Assembly (NCBI GenBank): GCA_020161835.1
Contig: JAIUNL010000009.1
Coordinates: 62,001 to 126,000, forward strand
From: Bacteroidota bacterium
GTDB lineage: Bacteria > Bacteroidota > JABWAT01
Direction of reading: 5' to 3'
Length of the DNA stretch: 64,000 nucleotides
Part shown: positions 8,817-17,261 of the stretch, piece after piece
How positions within the stretch are numbered: the first letter of the stretch is position 1
How the letters are laid out: every line of letters starts with the position of its first letter
The notes under the pieces: model-generated
Told to the model about the DNA's origin: nothing
The model's input: only the letters and a program-made list of their open reading frames with translations
The model's database searches: none
Made by a program: the position numbers and the translations under genes

Positions 8817-10349
8817 TTAAAGTTTCATTGAAAAAGCAACTGATACGATTGAATAGGTCTGGTCTTCAGTGTAGGTAACTTTTGGTTTATAAAGAGGGGT
8901 ATAGGCATTATAGGTTTCGGAAGAATTTACAAACTGATATCCCAGATCAATTGAGTATCCTTCAACAGATACAAACTGGAACCCGGCACTGTACCGGTTA
9001 ACCCGCTCTCCACCCTTTTTATAGGGAGAATCCTGAGAGTACAAACCTGCTCTAACAAATGACTGAAGAAACGGAACAGCATATTGTACCCCAGCTTTAA
9101 CGTCGACTGTTCGTTTTGTGCCAAACCGGAAGAAGTCATTGATCTGATCGTAATATGAGTCATTATCGTCATTTTTTATTCTTGAATTTGGCCAATCCTG
9201 TGAAATCACACCCACTTCGGAAGAAAATGGAAAGCCAGAATAAGCCACATTTGCTTCAAAAATTGAGGAACTGGTAATTTCATAATCCTCTGGGATTTCG
9301 GTTGGATATAACTTACCTGTGGTAAAGGGTACCTTTGTATCAGGGTCAATTATTTCACCTGAAATCAAAACACTCGATTTTGAATGTATTTTCAAGGAAG
9401 TTGGAATTGAATAAGACAACCCGATTTTAACTTCATCAGTTGCATTAACGATGCCACCCAGCTTAATACTGTAACCGGTAATTTTTTCTTCAAGAATATC
9501 ATTCAAGCTAAAACTTCCAAAAATCCGTCGTTTCCCGGTTGTATTTGTATAACCGGAATCTGGGTTTGACTGATAATAGTCTTTGTTCCCTGTTTCAACA
9601 AACTTAAAGCGGTTGTAGTAGTCGCCATTGATGAAATGAATACTTGCCCCAAGTAAAAACCCTTTTGCAACTTCAGAAGAAAAAGCAAATGACCAGGTAT
9701 TCATTCCCCCTTCAGAAATACTTGAATAATCCTGTTGGACTTCCCCAAAAGCTAATGAACGCATCCGGTACAAGTTAGGATCAGTTGATGACCTAATCGG
9801 GTTATAAAAGTTGGCATTATAAGCCTGAGAAAAATATTCTCCACCACGATTTTCCATTTCATAATAGAAATCGGTACCTCTGAAATAAATCGAAGGGTCA
9901 TAACCATTAATGCCCTCAAGGTAACTTGAAGAAACGTTATATCCACCACCTTTTACTGTTTGATCAAAGTTATCATATTGACTATAACCGAAGGCAAGAA
10001 CCAAACTTCCCTGAGAAACAGGGTAAGGATAGGATATTGAAACCTGATTGATTTTTGTGTTTGAGAAATCCTGATCAGTAGATGACCCCAGGTAAGTTGA
10101 TTGTACAGCTCCCCCGTTATAATTAAGATTAACACTAATTGTTGATTTTTTAATTAGACCCAAAGCAGCTGGGTTCGCAAATAACGCAGAGTTATCTGTG
10201 GATAATAATGTGTTAGAATACGCCATCCCTACAGCCTGAGCACCTGACCCTTTTAGCGGGGATAAATAACGTACCAAATCAGTTTCAGACTGTGCAGAAA
10301 CTGAAGTTGTTACAATTAAAAAAATGAAAAATAGAATGACTCGGTTCAT
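8817..10349 (-). CDS. OmpP1/FadL/PorV-type outer-membrane beta-barrel protein
   Basis: A 510-residue protein with a Sec signal (cleavage likely after SVSA, before QSE) and alternating hydrophobic/aromatic strands ending in VSIVSVAFSMKL, as expected for an outer-membrane barrel. The block GSGAQAVGMAYSNTLLSTDN and SALFANPAALGL near residues 35-65 matches the conserved N-terminal pattern of OmpP1/FadL and PorV-type proteins (G-RA-GMGgA-----D-SA-y-NPAgL). FadL moves hydrophobic compounds across the outer membrane; PorV is a T9SS shuttle. Which of these it resembles in function cannot be told. It lies 18 bases upstream of the penicillin-acylase gene and 47 bases after the lipoprotein gene, probably in one operon. 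Confidence 0.8.
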   Translation of the reverse strand: MNRVILFFIFLIVTTSVSAQSETDLVRYLSPLKGSGAQAVGMAYSNTLLSTDNSALFANPAALGLIKKSTISVNLNYNGGAVQSTYLGSSTDQDFSNTKINQVSISYPYPVSQGSLVLAFGYSQYDNFDQTVKGGGYNVSSSYLEGINGYDPSIYFRGTDFYYEMENRGGEYFSQAYNANFYNPIRSSTDPNLYRMRSLAFGEVQQDYSSISEGGMNTWSFAFSSEVAKGFLLGASIHFINGDYYNRFKFVETGNKDYYQSNPDSGYTNTTGKRRIFGSFSLNDILEEKITGYSIKLGGIVNATDEVKIGLSYSIPTSLKIHSKSSVLISGEIIDPDTKVPFTTGKLYPTEIPEDYEITSSSIFEANVAYSGFPFSSEVGVISQDWPNSRIKNDDNDSYYDQINDFFRFGTKRTVDVKAGVQYAVPFLQSFVRAGLYSQDSPYKKGGERVNRYSAGFQFVSVEGYSIDLGYQFVNSSETYNAYTPLYKPKVTYTEDQTYSIVSVAFSMKL

Positions 10350-10396
10350 AATTGAATCTTCATAATTAAGGTAAGGGAACGAATGAACAGGGATAA

Positions 10397-11272
10397 TCAG
10401 TTATCCCTGCCCCTGCTTGTTCTGCGATGAGTTGGTGCCGGATTACTGGGTGCAGGCGGTGGCGGAGGTGCCTGCCTGGTCTCAGGTGGAGCGGTTTGTT
10501 GCGGAGGTGGTTGAGCTGCAGAAGAAGTTGACTTTGCAGGTCCACCAAAAACATCTTCACGACCTGTTCTGGTTGTTGAACCAGAACTTGAAGTTGATGT
10601 TGAACTGGTCGCTGGTTTTGAAACTGTTGAAGAGGATGAACCAGAGCCAGACTGATTGATTGCGGGTCCACCTAAAACCTCTTCACGAACACCACGACTT
10701 CTTGTGCCTTCAGTCTGGGCCGGGATTTTATAGGAAGAAGATGGAGTACCAATATTTGAAACATTTACAGGCATATTGTACTGGGTGGAATTGCCACCAA
10801 CCAAAACATTCTCACGTGTTTCACGCCTTCCTCGTTTTGAGGTGGTTTGACCCGTATTGCCATCTGACGGGTAATAATAAACGACAGCCGGGGAATTGTA
10901 ATACCAATCACCCCAATATGGGTGATACCTATGCCAAAGCGAGATACGGTAATCAATGTAATCATACCCCATACCGTAGTAATTACCATATCCCCAACCC
11001 CACGTATTGTAAGTGCTATAATAATCAGCTACAGGGTCATATCCATACATATCATAATACCGGTATCCGAAACCATAACTGAAATTTCTCAGATACCAGG
11101 AATATGAGCTGTTATCGTAATAATCAGTTACACGGGTATTTTCGTCAACCTGAGTTTCTACTTTTGAATAGTCGGGGGTTCTCGTCCCTGAAGAGGAAGA
11201 ACCAGCATTGAACTGTGTGTAGCAACCAGTTAAAATAAGACAACCGGTTATCATCGTCAGGATCGTTTTCAT
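10397..11272 (-). CDS. Tyr/Gly-rich lipoprotein with three repeated REDV-GGPA motifs
   Basis: No family recognised. The 291-residue protein has a clear lipobox (ILTG-Cys17), so it should be anchored to a membrane. Residues about 50-135 are extremely rich in Tyr, Trp and Gly (blocks such as YGFGYRYYDMYGYDP and WGWGYGNYYGMGYDY). After that come three copies of a short motif: TRENVLVGG (about 150), VREEVLGGPA (about 196) and GREDVFGGPA (about 240), separated by Ser/Thr-rich linkers. The C-terminus is Pro/Gln-rich and ends in basic residues. It looks like a surface or periplasmic protein with sticky low-complexity regions and repeated short binding motifs. Long open frames on the other strand here reflect the odd composition. 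Confidence 0.82.
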   Translation of the reverse strand: MKTILTMITGCLILTGCYTQFNAGSSSSGTRTPDYSKVETQVDENTRVTDYYDNSSYSWYLRNFSYGFGYRYYDMYGYDPVADYYSTYNTWGWGYGNYYGMGYDYIDYRISLWHRYHPYWGDWYYNSPAVVYYYPSDGNTGQTTSKRGRRETRENVLVGGNSTQYNMPVNVSNIGTPSSSYKIPAQTEGTRSRGVREEVLGGPAINQSGSGSSSSTVSKPATSSTSTSSSGSTTRTGREDVFGGPAKSTSSAAQPPPQQTAPPETRQAPPPPPAPSNPAPTHRRTSRGRDN

Positions 11273-11323
11273 AAAGGCCTCTCCGGGTTAAATTAGGTTC
11301 CCGTCAAGTTAGATGTATGGAAC

Positions 11324-12109
11324 TCAGAAAAAGTTTGTATACTCAAGTCTGATTGCCCTACCTCCTGGTTCAACATAGTTAATGTTGTCAGTCAGGTTTT
11401 TGAAATTCAGCTCAAGTGTAAGCCCCGAACCAACCGACCATCTGATTCCTGCATTCAGGTAACCATGACCTTTTCCCACAGACCGCGGGGAGTTGTCATT
11501 CAGAGCAAAATTGTACTCAGCAATTGCTGAGATTTCTGCATTAATTGTCTTTTCGGCACCAAAATAAAGATTAAGATCGCGATCTCCATCCTTTCTTTCA
11601 ATGGAATAATTTGCCCCCCCTGTCAGAATGAAGTATCCGAGGAGTTCATAATTCTTTGTTGCAGCAAAAAAGAGTCCGGGACTTTTGCTAACATAACGGC
11701 TTGTTGAATCAATCCAGCCACCATACCCTTGAAAATCCAATCCAAAAGTCATTGCCGGGTATTGATCAGTTTCTTCATAAAGGCGATACCGAATATTAAT
11801 TCCAGGTTGGGAAAACCAGCCCGGATCACCATTTCCAACAACATTTGAACCACCATAAGATACACCAAAGCTGAACCGGTCACTCATGCCCACGTTCATT
11901 CCAAAAACAAGACCTCCACCTGGTTCCAGGCGTGAATCAACAGAGTAATTACCTTTGCGCATGGCGCCGGCGGTTGGGAAATCAATCAGATAACGGGGTT
12001 CGATTTCGGCAGAACTGCCGGCGGTTCCCTGACTAAAAGCTGTTAGGGGAAGAATGGAAAAAAAAGTTAAAACTGACAGCAGAAATGGGGTATCCGTGCG
12101 TTTTTGCAT
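11324..12109 (-). CDS. Exported outer-membrane beta-barrel protein of unknown role
   Basis: The 261-residue product has a Sec signal (hydrophobic 10-24, cleavage probably after AFS before QGT) and then mostly short amphipathic beta strands, with a terminal aromatic residue (RLEYTNFF), typical of small outer-membrane barrels. Segments such as GGGLVFGMNVGMSDRFSFGV and GLTLELNFKNLTDN look like transmembrane hairpins. I cannot name a family. It is the upstream-most gene of the envelope cluster on this strand and lies 51 bases before the Tyr-rich lipoprotein gene. Confidence 0.72.
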   Translation of the reverse strand: MQKRTDTPFLLSVLTFFSILPLTAFSQGTAGSSAEIEPRYLIDFPTAGAMRKGNYSVDSRLEPGGGLVFGMNVGMSDRFSFGVSYGGSNVVGNGDPGWFSQPGINIRYRLYEETDQYPAMTFGLDFQGYGGWIDSTSRYVSKSPGLFFAATKNYELLGYFILTGGANYSIERKDGDRDLNLYFGAEKTINAEISAIAEYNFALNDNSPRSVGKGHGYLNAGIRWSVGSGLTLELNFKNLTDNINYVEPGGRAIRLEYTNFF

Positions 12110-12192
12110 CCCGATAAATCCTGTATAAATGGATAGTTACCTAAAGATATTAAATAGTTACCAAAGTTTAAAGGGGAAAATGATCAGGATCG

Positions 12193-12220
12193 CCTGAAAG
12201 CCGGAATTCCGGCCTTCAGG
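12193..12220 (-). terminator. Hairpin after the Gfo/Idh gene, possible terminator
   Basis: A 28-base near-perfect palindrome (14 + 14 with a single A-C mismatch) centred on GAATTC lies 9 bases beyond the stop codon of the gene at 12230. The downstream T-run is weak (TTTT appears only about 12 bases after the stem), so it could stop transcription poorly or mainly protect the 3' end of the message. Confidence 0.5.
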
Positions 12221-12229
12221 ACACTATAT

Positions 12230-13237
12230 TTATGAAATTACTTTCAATTCTTTTTCCTGCTTTGCTGAAAGGTAACAGGAATCAATCAGTTTCATTCGTT
12301 CAACGGCATCAGCAGGTGTGCAAGTTGCCGGGTGGAGCTTTCTTACAGCCCCAATAAAATGGCGAAGTTCATTCTCGTAAGATTTTCTAAAATTGGCTTT
12401 GTCAGTGTCTACAGTTGTCGGTGTAATATCAACCAGGTTACCATGCATCATTTTGTGGATATTAAACGGATAAAGCTTGGCAGAACCTTTCGTTCCGAAA
12501 ATTCGCAGCCATTGATCATCAGACTCTGCCATAGGTGACCATGAACACTCAACGTTCATCATGCCGCCTTCAAATCTTGACTGAAAGATGGCAGTATCTT
12601 CAACTGAATCTATATTGTGGTGAAAAGTCATGGCCGATACCGATTCAATTTTCGGGAAATTGGTCATCCAGAGTGCAAGATCTACCATGATGATTCCCAA
12701 ATCCATTAATACGCCACCACCAGACTGGCCTTTTTTCAGCCGCCAGGAATGAGCATCCCGGATGGGTTTATTCCATCCGGACCTGATATAATAAATATCG
12801 CCCAGTTCACCATTTTCTATAAAGCTTTTTAAAATCATTGCATCCGGGCGGAAACGCTGATTCATTCCGACCATCACAACCAAACCTGACTTTTTCCATG
12901 CATCATAAATTGATAGAGTCTCTTCAAGGTTTTTTGCAATCGGGCGTTCGATAAGCACATGTTTTCCGGCTTCGATAGCTTCAAGTGCATATTTCATGTG
13001 TGTATGCGTCGGTGTACAAATATGAACGGCATCGATAGCAGGGTCAGTCAGCATAGCTGCTGAAGAAGCGTAGGCATCAGCGCCGACTTTTTCTGCAAGG
13101 GCTTTTGCATGAGATTTATTTGTATCAAAAAGTCCCTTTACAGTGACATTTTGCATTTTCATCCAGATAGGAAGATGAATTGTCTGGGCAACCTGGCCCA
13201 AACCGATAATTCCGAGGTTGATGTTTTTATTTTCCAT
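12230..13237 (-). CDS. Gfo/Idh/MocA-family NAD(P)-dependent oxidoreductase
   Basis: A 335-residue two-domain oxidoreductase. The N-terminal Rossmann fold starts IGLGQVAQTIHLP (about 10-22), followed by HICTPTHTHMKYALEAIEAGKH, and ERPIAKNLEET at about 95-105, equivalent to the EKP motif whose Lys is often catalytic; here the Lys is replaced by Arg. The C-terminal domain carries GGGVLMDLGIIMVDLALW, the family's G--D-G-H--D motif with the usual His position changed to Ile/Met. These changes suggest an unusual substrate or altered chemistry. Substrate unknown (sugars, inositols and nucleotide sugars are typical). It shares one base with the dxs stop (TGATG), so the two are co-translated, though a link to isoprenoid synthesis is not evident. 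Confidence 0.85.
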   Translation of the reverse strand: MENKNINLGIIGLGQVAQTIHLPIWMKMQNVTVKGLFDTNKSHAKALAEKVGADAYASSAAMLTDPAIDAVHICTPTHTHMKYALEAIEAGKHVLIERPIAKNLEETLSIYDAWKKSGLVVMVGMNQRFRPDAMILKSFIENGELGDIYYIRSGWNKPIRDAHSWRLKKGQSGGGVLMDLGIIMVDLALWMTNFPKIESVSAMTFHHNIDSVEDTAIFQSRFEGGMMNVECSWSPMAESDDQWLRIFGTKGSAKLYPFNIHKMMHGNLVDITPTTVDTDKANFRKSYENELRHFIGAVRKLHPATCTPADAVERMKLIDSCYLSAKQEKELKVIS

Positions 13238-15138
13238 CAGTGGTGTACCGGTATTTCTAAAAGTTGAATGGTTCGTTTTACGATGGATGCCGGGTCAATT
13301 TCAGCCATTTGATGGCATTCAGCCGGCGTGCCATGTTCAATAAACTGGTCGATGATACCAATAATTTCAATATCGCCCTTGTACCTTTCCTTTATTGCAA
13401 ATTCGGCAACAGCAGAACCAAAACCACCCTGGGCCTGATGATCTTCAAGAGTCACAATTTTTGTAAACCGTTTAAAAATATCACGTAAAAGTTCTTCATC
13501 CAGGGGCTTAATAAACCGCATATTCACTATTTCAGTGCTGATCTGATGGTTTTCAAGAATCAGTGCGGCTTCTTGAGCATTTTGAATCATATTTCCAAGA
13601 GCAAGGAAGGCAACATCTGTTCCCTTTTTGAGAATTTCCCCTTTTCCGATTTCCATTTCAGTAAAACCGGGTCTCAACTCTACTCCTACACCATTCCCCC
13701 TTGGATAACGCATGGCAATCGGACCTTTTTTATACCGTGTTGCGGTGTAAAGCATGTCACGTAATTCCTGCTCATCTTTGGGTGACATGATTACGATGTT
13801 GGGAAGGGTTCTCAGGTAAGCAATATCAAAAACGCCATGATGGGTAGGTCCATCTGACCCAACCAAGCCACCGCGGTCCATACAGAGCACAACCGGCAGT
13901 TTCTGGATACAACAATCATGGACGACCTGATCATATCCACGCTGAAGGAAAGTTGAGTAAATTGCTGTAATGGGTGTGATGCCTTCACAGGCAAGTCCTG
14001 CGGCAAAAGTGACGGCATGCTGTTCGGCGATTCCCACATCAAAAAAACGGTCAGGAATTTCTGCTGCCAGGTATTTTAAACCTGTACCACTTGGCATGGC
14101 AGCTGTAATACCAACGATTGAAGGATCAGCATTGGCAAGTTCGACTACAGCTTTTCCAAATGCATCGGTATAAGAAATAGGTGCCGGCGTTTTTTTCGGG
14201 AATATTCCGCTGGATTTTTCAAAAGGTGTCGGACCATGGAATTTTAATTGATCATCTTCAGCCGGAGCATATCCTTTTCCCTTCGTTGTAAGAATATGAA
14301 GGAATTTGGGTCCCTTGATTTTCTTCATATCATTCAGGGTTTCGATCAGCTTGGGAAGATCATGACCATCAATCGGACCGTAATATTTAAATCCGAAAGA
14401 TTCGAAAAGCATTCCGGGAGTTAAAACTGCCTTTACTCCGTCTTCAAGTTTTGAGGCAAATATTCTGAGGTGTTCACCCAGATTATTTAATTTGCCGAGT
14501 TTTTGCCAGATATCATCACGGAGTTTATTGAAAGTTTGTGAAGTCGTGACTTTTGTGAGATACTCGTTTAATGCACCACTGTTTGGATCAATTCCCATCC
14601 GGTTATCATTCAGAATGACTAAAAGATCATTATGAAGAAATCCACCATTATTCAATGCCTCAAATGCCATTCCACCGGTAAGTGCACCGTCACCGATGAC
14701 TGCAACAACTTTACGGTTTGTTTTATTGATTGCACTTCCAACTGACATACCAATTCCGGCCGAAATGGATGTAGAAGAGTGACCAACGCCAAAGGTATCG
14801 TACTCAGACTCTGAACGTTTGGGAAAACCGGAAAGTCCGTCTTTTTTTCTGTTTGATGGAAAACGGTCACGGCGGCCGGTAAGAATTTTGTGCGGATAAG
14901 CCTGGTGACCAACATCCCAGATTATGCGGTCTGAAGGAGTGTTGTAGACATAATGAAGGGCAATTGTAAGTTCAATAACTCCCAAACTTGCACCCAGATG
15001 GCCACCATTTTGGCTCACAACATCAAGAATATAATCCCGAAGTTCAACAGCCAGCTGTTCGAGGCGGATCGGATCTAATAACTTGATATCATCTGGTGAG
15101 TTAATTGTATGAAGCAGTTTTCCTGGTTCAATAGTCAT
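13237..15138 (-). CDS. dxs: 1-deoxy-D-xylulose-5-phosphate synthase
   Basis: Dxs condenses pyruvate and glyceraldehyde 3-phosphate with thiamine diphosphate to start the MEP isoprenoid pathway. The 633-residue protein shows NGGHLGASLG (His47), WDVGHQAYPHKILTGR (His78), GHSSTS at 119-124, the ThDP/Mg motif GDGALTGGM at 149-157 with the NDN further on, and DVGIAEQHAVTFAAGLA with the catalytic Glu of the second domain. Length is standard (about 620-640). It lies 18 bases after xseB; xseA-xseB-dxs is a common arrangement, although the polyprenyl synthase ispA often found between xseB and dxs is absent here. Confidence 0.98.
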   Translation of the reverse strand: MTIEPGKLLHTINSPDDIKLLDPIRLEQLAVELRDYILDVVSQNGGHLGASLGVIELTIALHYVYNTPSDRIIWDVGHQAYPHKILTGRRDRFPSNRKKDGLSGFPKRSESEYDTFGVGHSSTSISAGIGMSVGSAINKTNRKVVAVIGDGALTGGMAFEALNNGGFLHNDLLVILNDNRMGIDPNSGALNEYLTKVTTSQTFNKLRDDIWQKLGKLNNLGEHLRIFASKLEDGVKAVLTPGMLFESFGFKYYGPIDGHDLPKLIETLNDMKKIKGPKFLHILTTKGKGYAPAEDDQLKFHGPTPFEKSSGIFPKKTPAPISYTDAFGKAVVELANADPSIVGITAAMPSGTGLKYLAAEIPDRFFDVGIAEQHAVTFAAGLACEGITPITAIYSTFLQRGYDQVVHDCCIQKLPVVLCMDRGGLVGSDGPTHHGVFDIAYLRTLPNIVIMSPKDEQELRDMLYTATRYKKGPIAMRYPRGNGVGVELRPGFTEMEIGKGEILKKGTDVAFLALGNMIQNAQEAALILENHQISTEIVNMRFIKPLDEELLRDIFKRFTKIVTLEDHQAQGGFGSAVAEFAIKERYKGDIEIIGIIDQFIEHGTPAECHQMAEIDPASIVKRTIQLLEIPVHH

Positions 15139-15156
15139 TTGGCAGATTCCTGTTTG

Positions 15157-15378
15157 CTAAACATCTTCATTCAGTTTTTTTTGAAGCGTGACAACTTTTG
15201 CTTCAGCCTGGTTTAACGCCTGTAAGCAATTTTTTGATAAAATAATTCCCTCTTCGTAGAGTTTTAACGATTCATCAAGCCCGATATTGCCTGATTCAAG
15301 GGTCTGAACAATGGTTTCAAGGCGAAGAAGTTGATCTTCAAATGACAGCGATTGAGGGTCTGTTTTGGTTTTTCCCAT
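15157..15378 (-). CDS. xseB: Exodeoxyribonuclease VII small subunit
   Basis: The product (73 residues from the ATG; a TTG four codons earlier is possible but less likely) contains LSFEDQLLRLETIVQTLESG and LDESLKLYEEGIILSKNC, the hallmark XseB pattern (FE--l--Le-iv--Le-g---Le-sl-lye-G--L---C). XseB is a helical hairpin that binds several-fold to XseA to form exonuclease VII, which degrades single-stranded DNA into oligonucleotides. It is followed closely by dxs. xseA is upstream, 164 bases away, across a heptamer-repeat spacer. Confidence 0.93.
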   Translation of the reverse strand: MGKTKTDPQSLSFEDQLLRLETIVQTLESGNIGLDESLKLYEEGIILSKNCLQALNQAEAKVVTLQKKLNEDV

Positions 15379-15453
15379 AGTTGACAGCAAAGTTAATAAA
15401 TATGTTCCAAGTTACAAGGCAAAAGTGACATGAATAAGTGGTAAGTTAATTCA

Positions 15454-15502
15454 GTTATAAGTTATAAGTTATAAGTGATAAGTTATAAGTTACAAGTAAT
15501 AA
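15454..15502. repeat. Seven tandem copies of a GTTATAA heptamer
   Basis: Plus-strand GTTATAA is repeated with no gaps at 15454, 15461, 15468 and 15482 (perfect), with degenerate copies at 15475 (GTGATAA), 15489 (GTTACAA) and 15496 (GTAATAA). The array lies in the 164-base spacer between xseA and xseB. It is unrelated to CRISPR: the unit is too short and there are no spacers. Slippage could change the spacing of the two subunit genes. Confidence 0.85.
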
Positions 15503-15542
15503 TTGGCAAGATGTCCTTGCTTGAATAAAGTTGACAAGACGG

Positions 15543-16736
15543 TCAGAGAACTTCTGCAGAACGGGTTCCGTCATGAAATTCAATCCTGACTTTATCCTGT
15601 TTTTTAACCGAATCTGCAGATTTTACAATGTTCTCATTGAGGTAAACAATGGAATATCCCCGTTCAAGAACACCTTTGGGGCTGTAGGCCTGCAAAGTCT
15701 GCCCAAGATGAATCAATTTCATTTTCTGTTGTGAAAGTAAATTTCCGGAAGCCTGACCCAACCGGATTGACAGATCATCAATTCGCTGCATTTTGGTATG
15801 AACAAGATCAGCAGGCCGGTTTAAGGCATGACTTTTTAAGAGGGAATTTACACGTTTTTTCCGGTCTGTAATCATCATCCCGATTTCATCATTAAGGAAC
15901 TGCTGAAGTCCTGAAATATAATCTATGATTTCACGCCGTTCCTTTACTACAATCTCACCCGCCTGACTGGGAGTTGCTGCTCTTACATCTGCAACAAAAT
16001 CAGAAATGGTAAAATCGATTTCGTGTCCGACCGCAGAAATCAAAGGAATTTTCGATTTGAAAATTGCTCTTGCAACCGCTTCCTCATTAAAGGTCCATAA
16101 ATCTTCAAGAGAACCACCACCACGGCCAATGATCAGCACATCAACCGGATTTTTATTGAAATACTCAATACCGGCAACCACTTCGGCAGCACTTCCCTCT
16201 CCCTGGACTTTTGCAGGGTAAAGATAAATTTTCACCATCGGGTTTCTGCGGGTGATTACGGTAATCAAATCCTGAATAGCTGCACCGGTCGGTGAAGTTA
16301 CAATTCCGATTGTTTCGGGATATTCAGGCAGGTCTTTTTTATAAATGGAATCGAAAAGTCCTTCAGCATGTAATTTTTGCTTCAGCTTTTCAAAAGCCTG
16401 CTGAAGTTCACCTATTCCAACCGGACGAACATTCCGGATGATCATCTGGTATTTGCCGTGCGGTTCGTACAATGACAGTTCACCTTCAGCAATAACCTTC
16501 ATTCCGTCCTGAGGTTTTATTGCTAGATTTTGTGCATTTCCGCGCCAGATAACCGCAGGAAGCTGTGCCCCTTCATCCTTCAGCGTCAAATAAATATGCC
16601 CGGATGACTGCATTTTACAGTTTGAAATTTCACCCTGAATCTGAAGGTCAGGGAAACCCTGTTCCAGAATTTTTTTGAGCTGACGGGTTAACTGGGTAAC
16701 CGTTTGAACATTTGAGGAAAATAAATCCATAGCCAC
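15543..16736 (-). CDS. xseA: Exodeoxyribonuclease VII large subunit
   Basis: XseA is the catalytic subunit of exonuclease VII. The 397-residue protein has the N-terminal OB fold (residues about 8-105, LQIQGEISNCKMQSSGHIYL), then the catalytic core with TSPTGAAIQDLI, IIGRGGGSLEDLWTFNEE and SAVGHEIDFTISDFVADVRA. It is followed by helices that bind XseB and a C-terminal ERGYSIVYLNE segment. It is slightly shorter than E. coli XseA (456), mostly in the helical region. Start MAMDLF is preferred because it places the OB fold at the usual distance; an MDLF start two codons later is also possible. Confidence 0.96.
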   Translation of the reverse strand: MAMDLFSSNVQTVTQLTRQLKKILEQGFPDLQIQGEISNCKMQSSGHIYLTLKDEGAQLPAVIWRGNAQNLAIKPQDGMKVIAEGELSLYEPHGKYQMIIRNVRPVGIGELQQAFEKLKQKLHAEGLFDSIYKKDLPEYPETIGIVTSPTGAAIQDLITVITRRNPMVKIYLYPAKVQGEGSAAEVVAGIEYFNKNPVDVLIIGRGGGSLEDLWTFNEEAVARAIFKSKIPLISAVGHEIDFTISDFVADVRAATPSQAGEIVVKERREIIDYISGLQQFLNDEIGMMITDRKKRVNSLLKSHALNRPADLVHTKMQRIDDLSIRLGQASGNLLSQQKMKLIHLGQTLQAYSPKGVLERGYSIVYLNENIVKSADSVKKQDKVRIEFHDGTRSAEVL

Positions 16737-16957
16737 TTATTTAATATCTTCCAAAGGACGGATTTTACTGAATTGAAAACAAATTTAAAGCCCGGGAATC
16801 CATTTTATGCATGAATTTATATACTGCATATATTTATAGTGGTAAATATACATCATTGCTCAGTTTTATACAAATAACCTCTACCAAAGAAAAACCAGGT
16901 CATTCAGCCCTTCCCCTTAATATACTTCAAAATCTCTGGGATTTCTTCACTTTATAT

Positions 16958-16973
16958 GTAAATTGTAATTTAC
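16958..16973. promoter_or_regulatory. Palindromic operator candidate for the XRE regulator
   Basis: A perfect inverted repeat, GTAAATT-GT-AATTTAC, lies 16 bases upstream of the promoter of the XRE gene. XRE-family repressors commonly bind such palindromes and control their own operon. The repeat is directly visible; assignment to this regulator is inference from its position. Confidence 0.5.
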
Positions 16974-16989
16974 TATATGTATAGTTTAC

Positions 16990-17020
16990 TTGACATATTG
17001 TTTGCCTTGCTTTACATTTG
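16990..17020 (+). promoter_or_regulatory. Promoter for the XRE-membrane protein-lipoprotein unit
   Basis: TTGACA (16990-16995) is followed after 17 bases by TACATT (17013-17018), close to a sigma-70 consensus. The same bases also fit the Bacteroidota pattern: CTTG (16989-16992), 20 bases, then TACATTTG (17013-17020), a full TAnnTTTG. The ATG of the regulator lies 22 bases downstream, so the leader is short. Confidence 0.65.
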
Positions 17021-17042
17021 TTTCAAATAAAGAAACATAAAC

Positions 17043-17261
17043 ATGAAAACACACCTCAGAAAATTTCGTTTTAATAATGGCGAACTCAGTCAGCAGGAAT
17101 TGGCAACATCAGTAAACGTTTCACGGCAAACCATCATCGCAATTGAAAGCGGAGATTACAGTCCATCTGTGAAACTGGCACTTCTGCTGGCAAAAAAACT
17201 GAATACAACAGTTGAACAGCTTTTTGAACTGGAAGAAAACGATCTCACAGAACTGAAATAA
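17043..17261 (+). CDS. XRE-family helix-turn-helix regulator (small, Cro-like)
   Basis: A 72-residue protein made almost only of one Cro/C1-type helix-turn-helix domain: LSQQELATSVNVSRQTIIAI (residues 15-34) is the DNA-binding motif, with ESGDYSPSVKLALLLAKKLN and TVEQLFELEEND after it. It resembles the YozG-like regulators that often precede a small membrane-protein gene. The first gene of a three-gene plus-strand unit, with a strong promoter and a candidate operator just upstream, so autoregulation is likely. It carries no sensor domain, so any signal must come through the partner proteins or stability control. Confidence 0.9.
   Translation: MKTHLRKFRFNNGELSQQELATSVNVSRQTIIAIESGDYSPSVKLALLLAKKLNTTVEQLFELEENDLTELK

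Larger units (their letters stand above)
16737..17042. other. AT-rich divergent intergenic region (306 bases)
   Basis: This is the only gene-free stretch above 300 bases. It separates xseA (minus) from the XRE regulator gene (plus). It holds a 16-base palindrome (16958-16973) and a promoter (16990-17020) described separately, several TATATA-like tracts around 16815-16850, and on the minus strand a TAAATTTG (16787-16780) that matches the Bacteroidota -7 element for xseA but lacks a recognisable -33 box. No credible open reading frame or RNA gene was seen. Confidence 0.7.

Noticed and set aside
10660..11107. Overlapping plus-strand open frames of 60-140 residues opposite the Tyr-rich lipoprotein
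   Set aside because: They are antisense to a strongly supported gene, composed of His/Asn/Tyr-rich random sequence that mirrors the Tyr codons, with no ribosome-binding site.
15454..15502. Heptamer array read as a CRISPR or attachment site
   Set aside because: Units are seven bases with no spacers; no cas or integrase gene nearby.
16780..16787. TAAATTTG as an xseA promoter
   Set aside because: The -7 element fits on the minus strand, but no TTTG box lies 19-21 bases upstream, so it is not called as a promoter.
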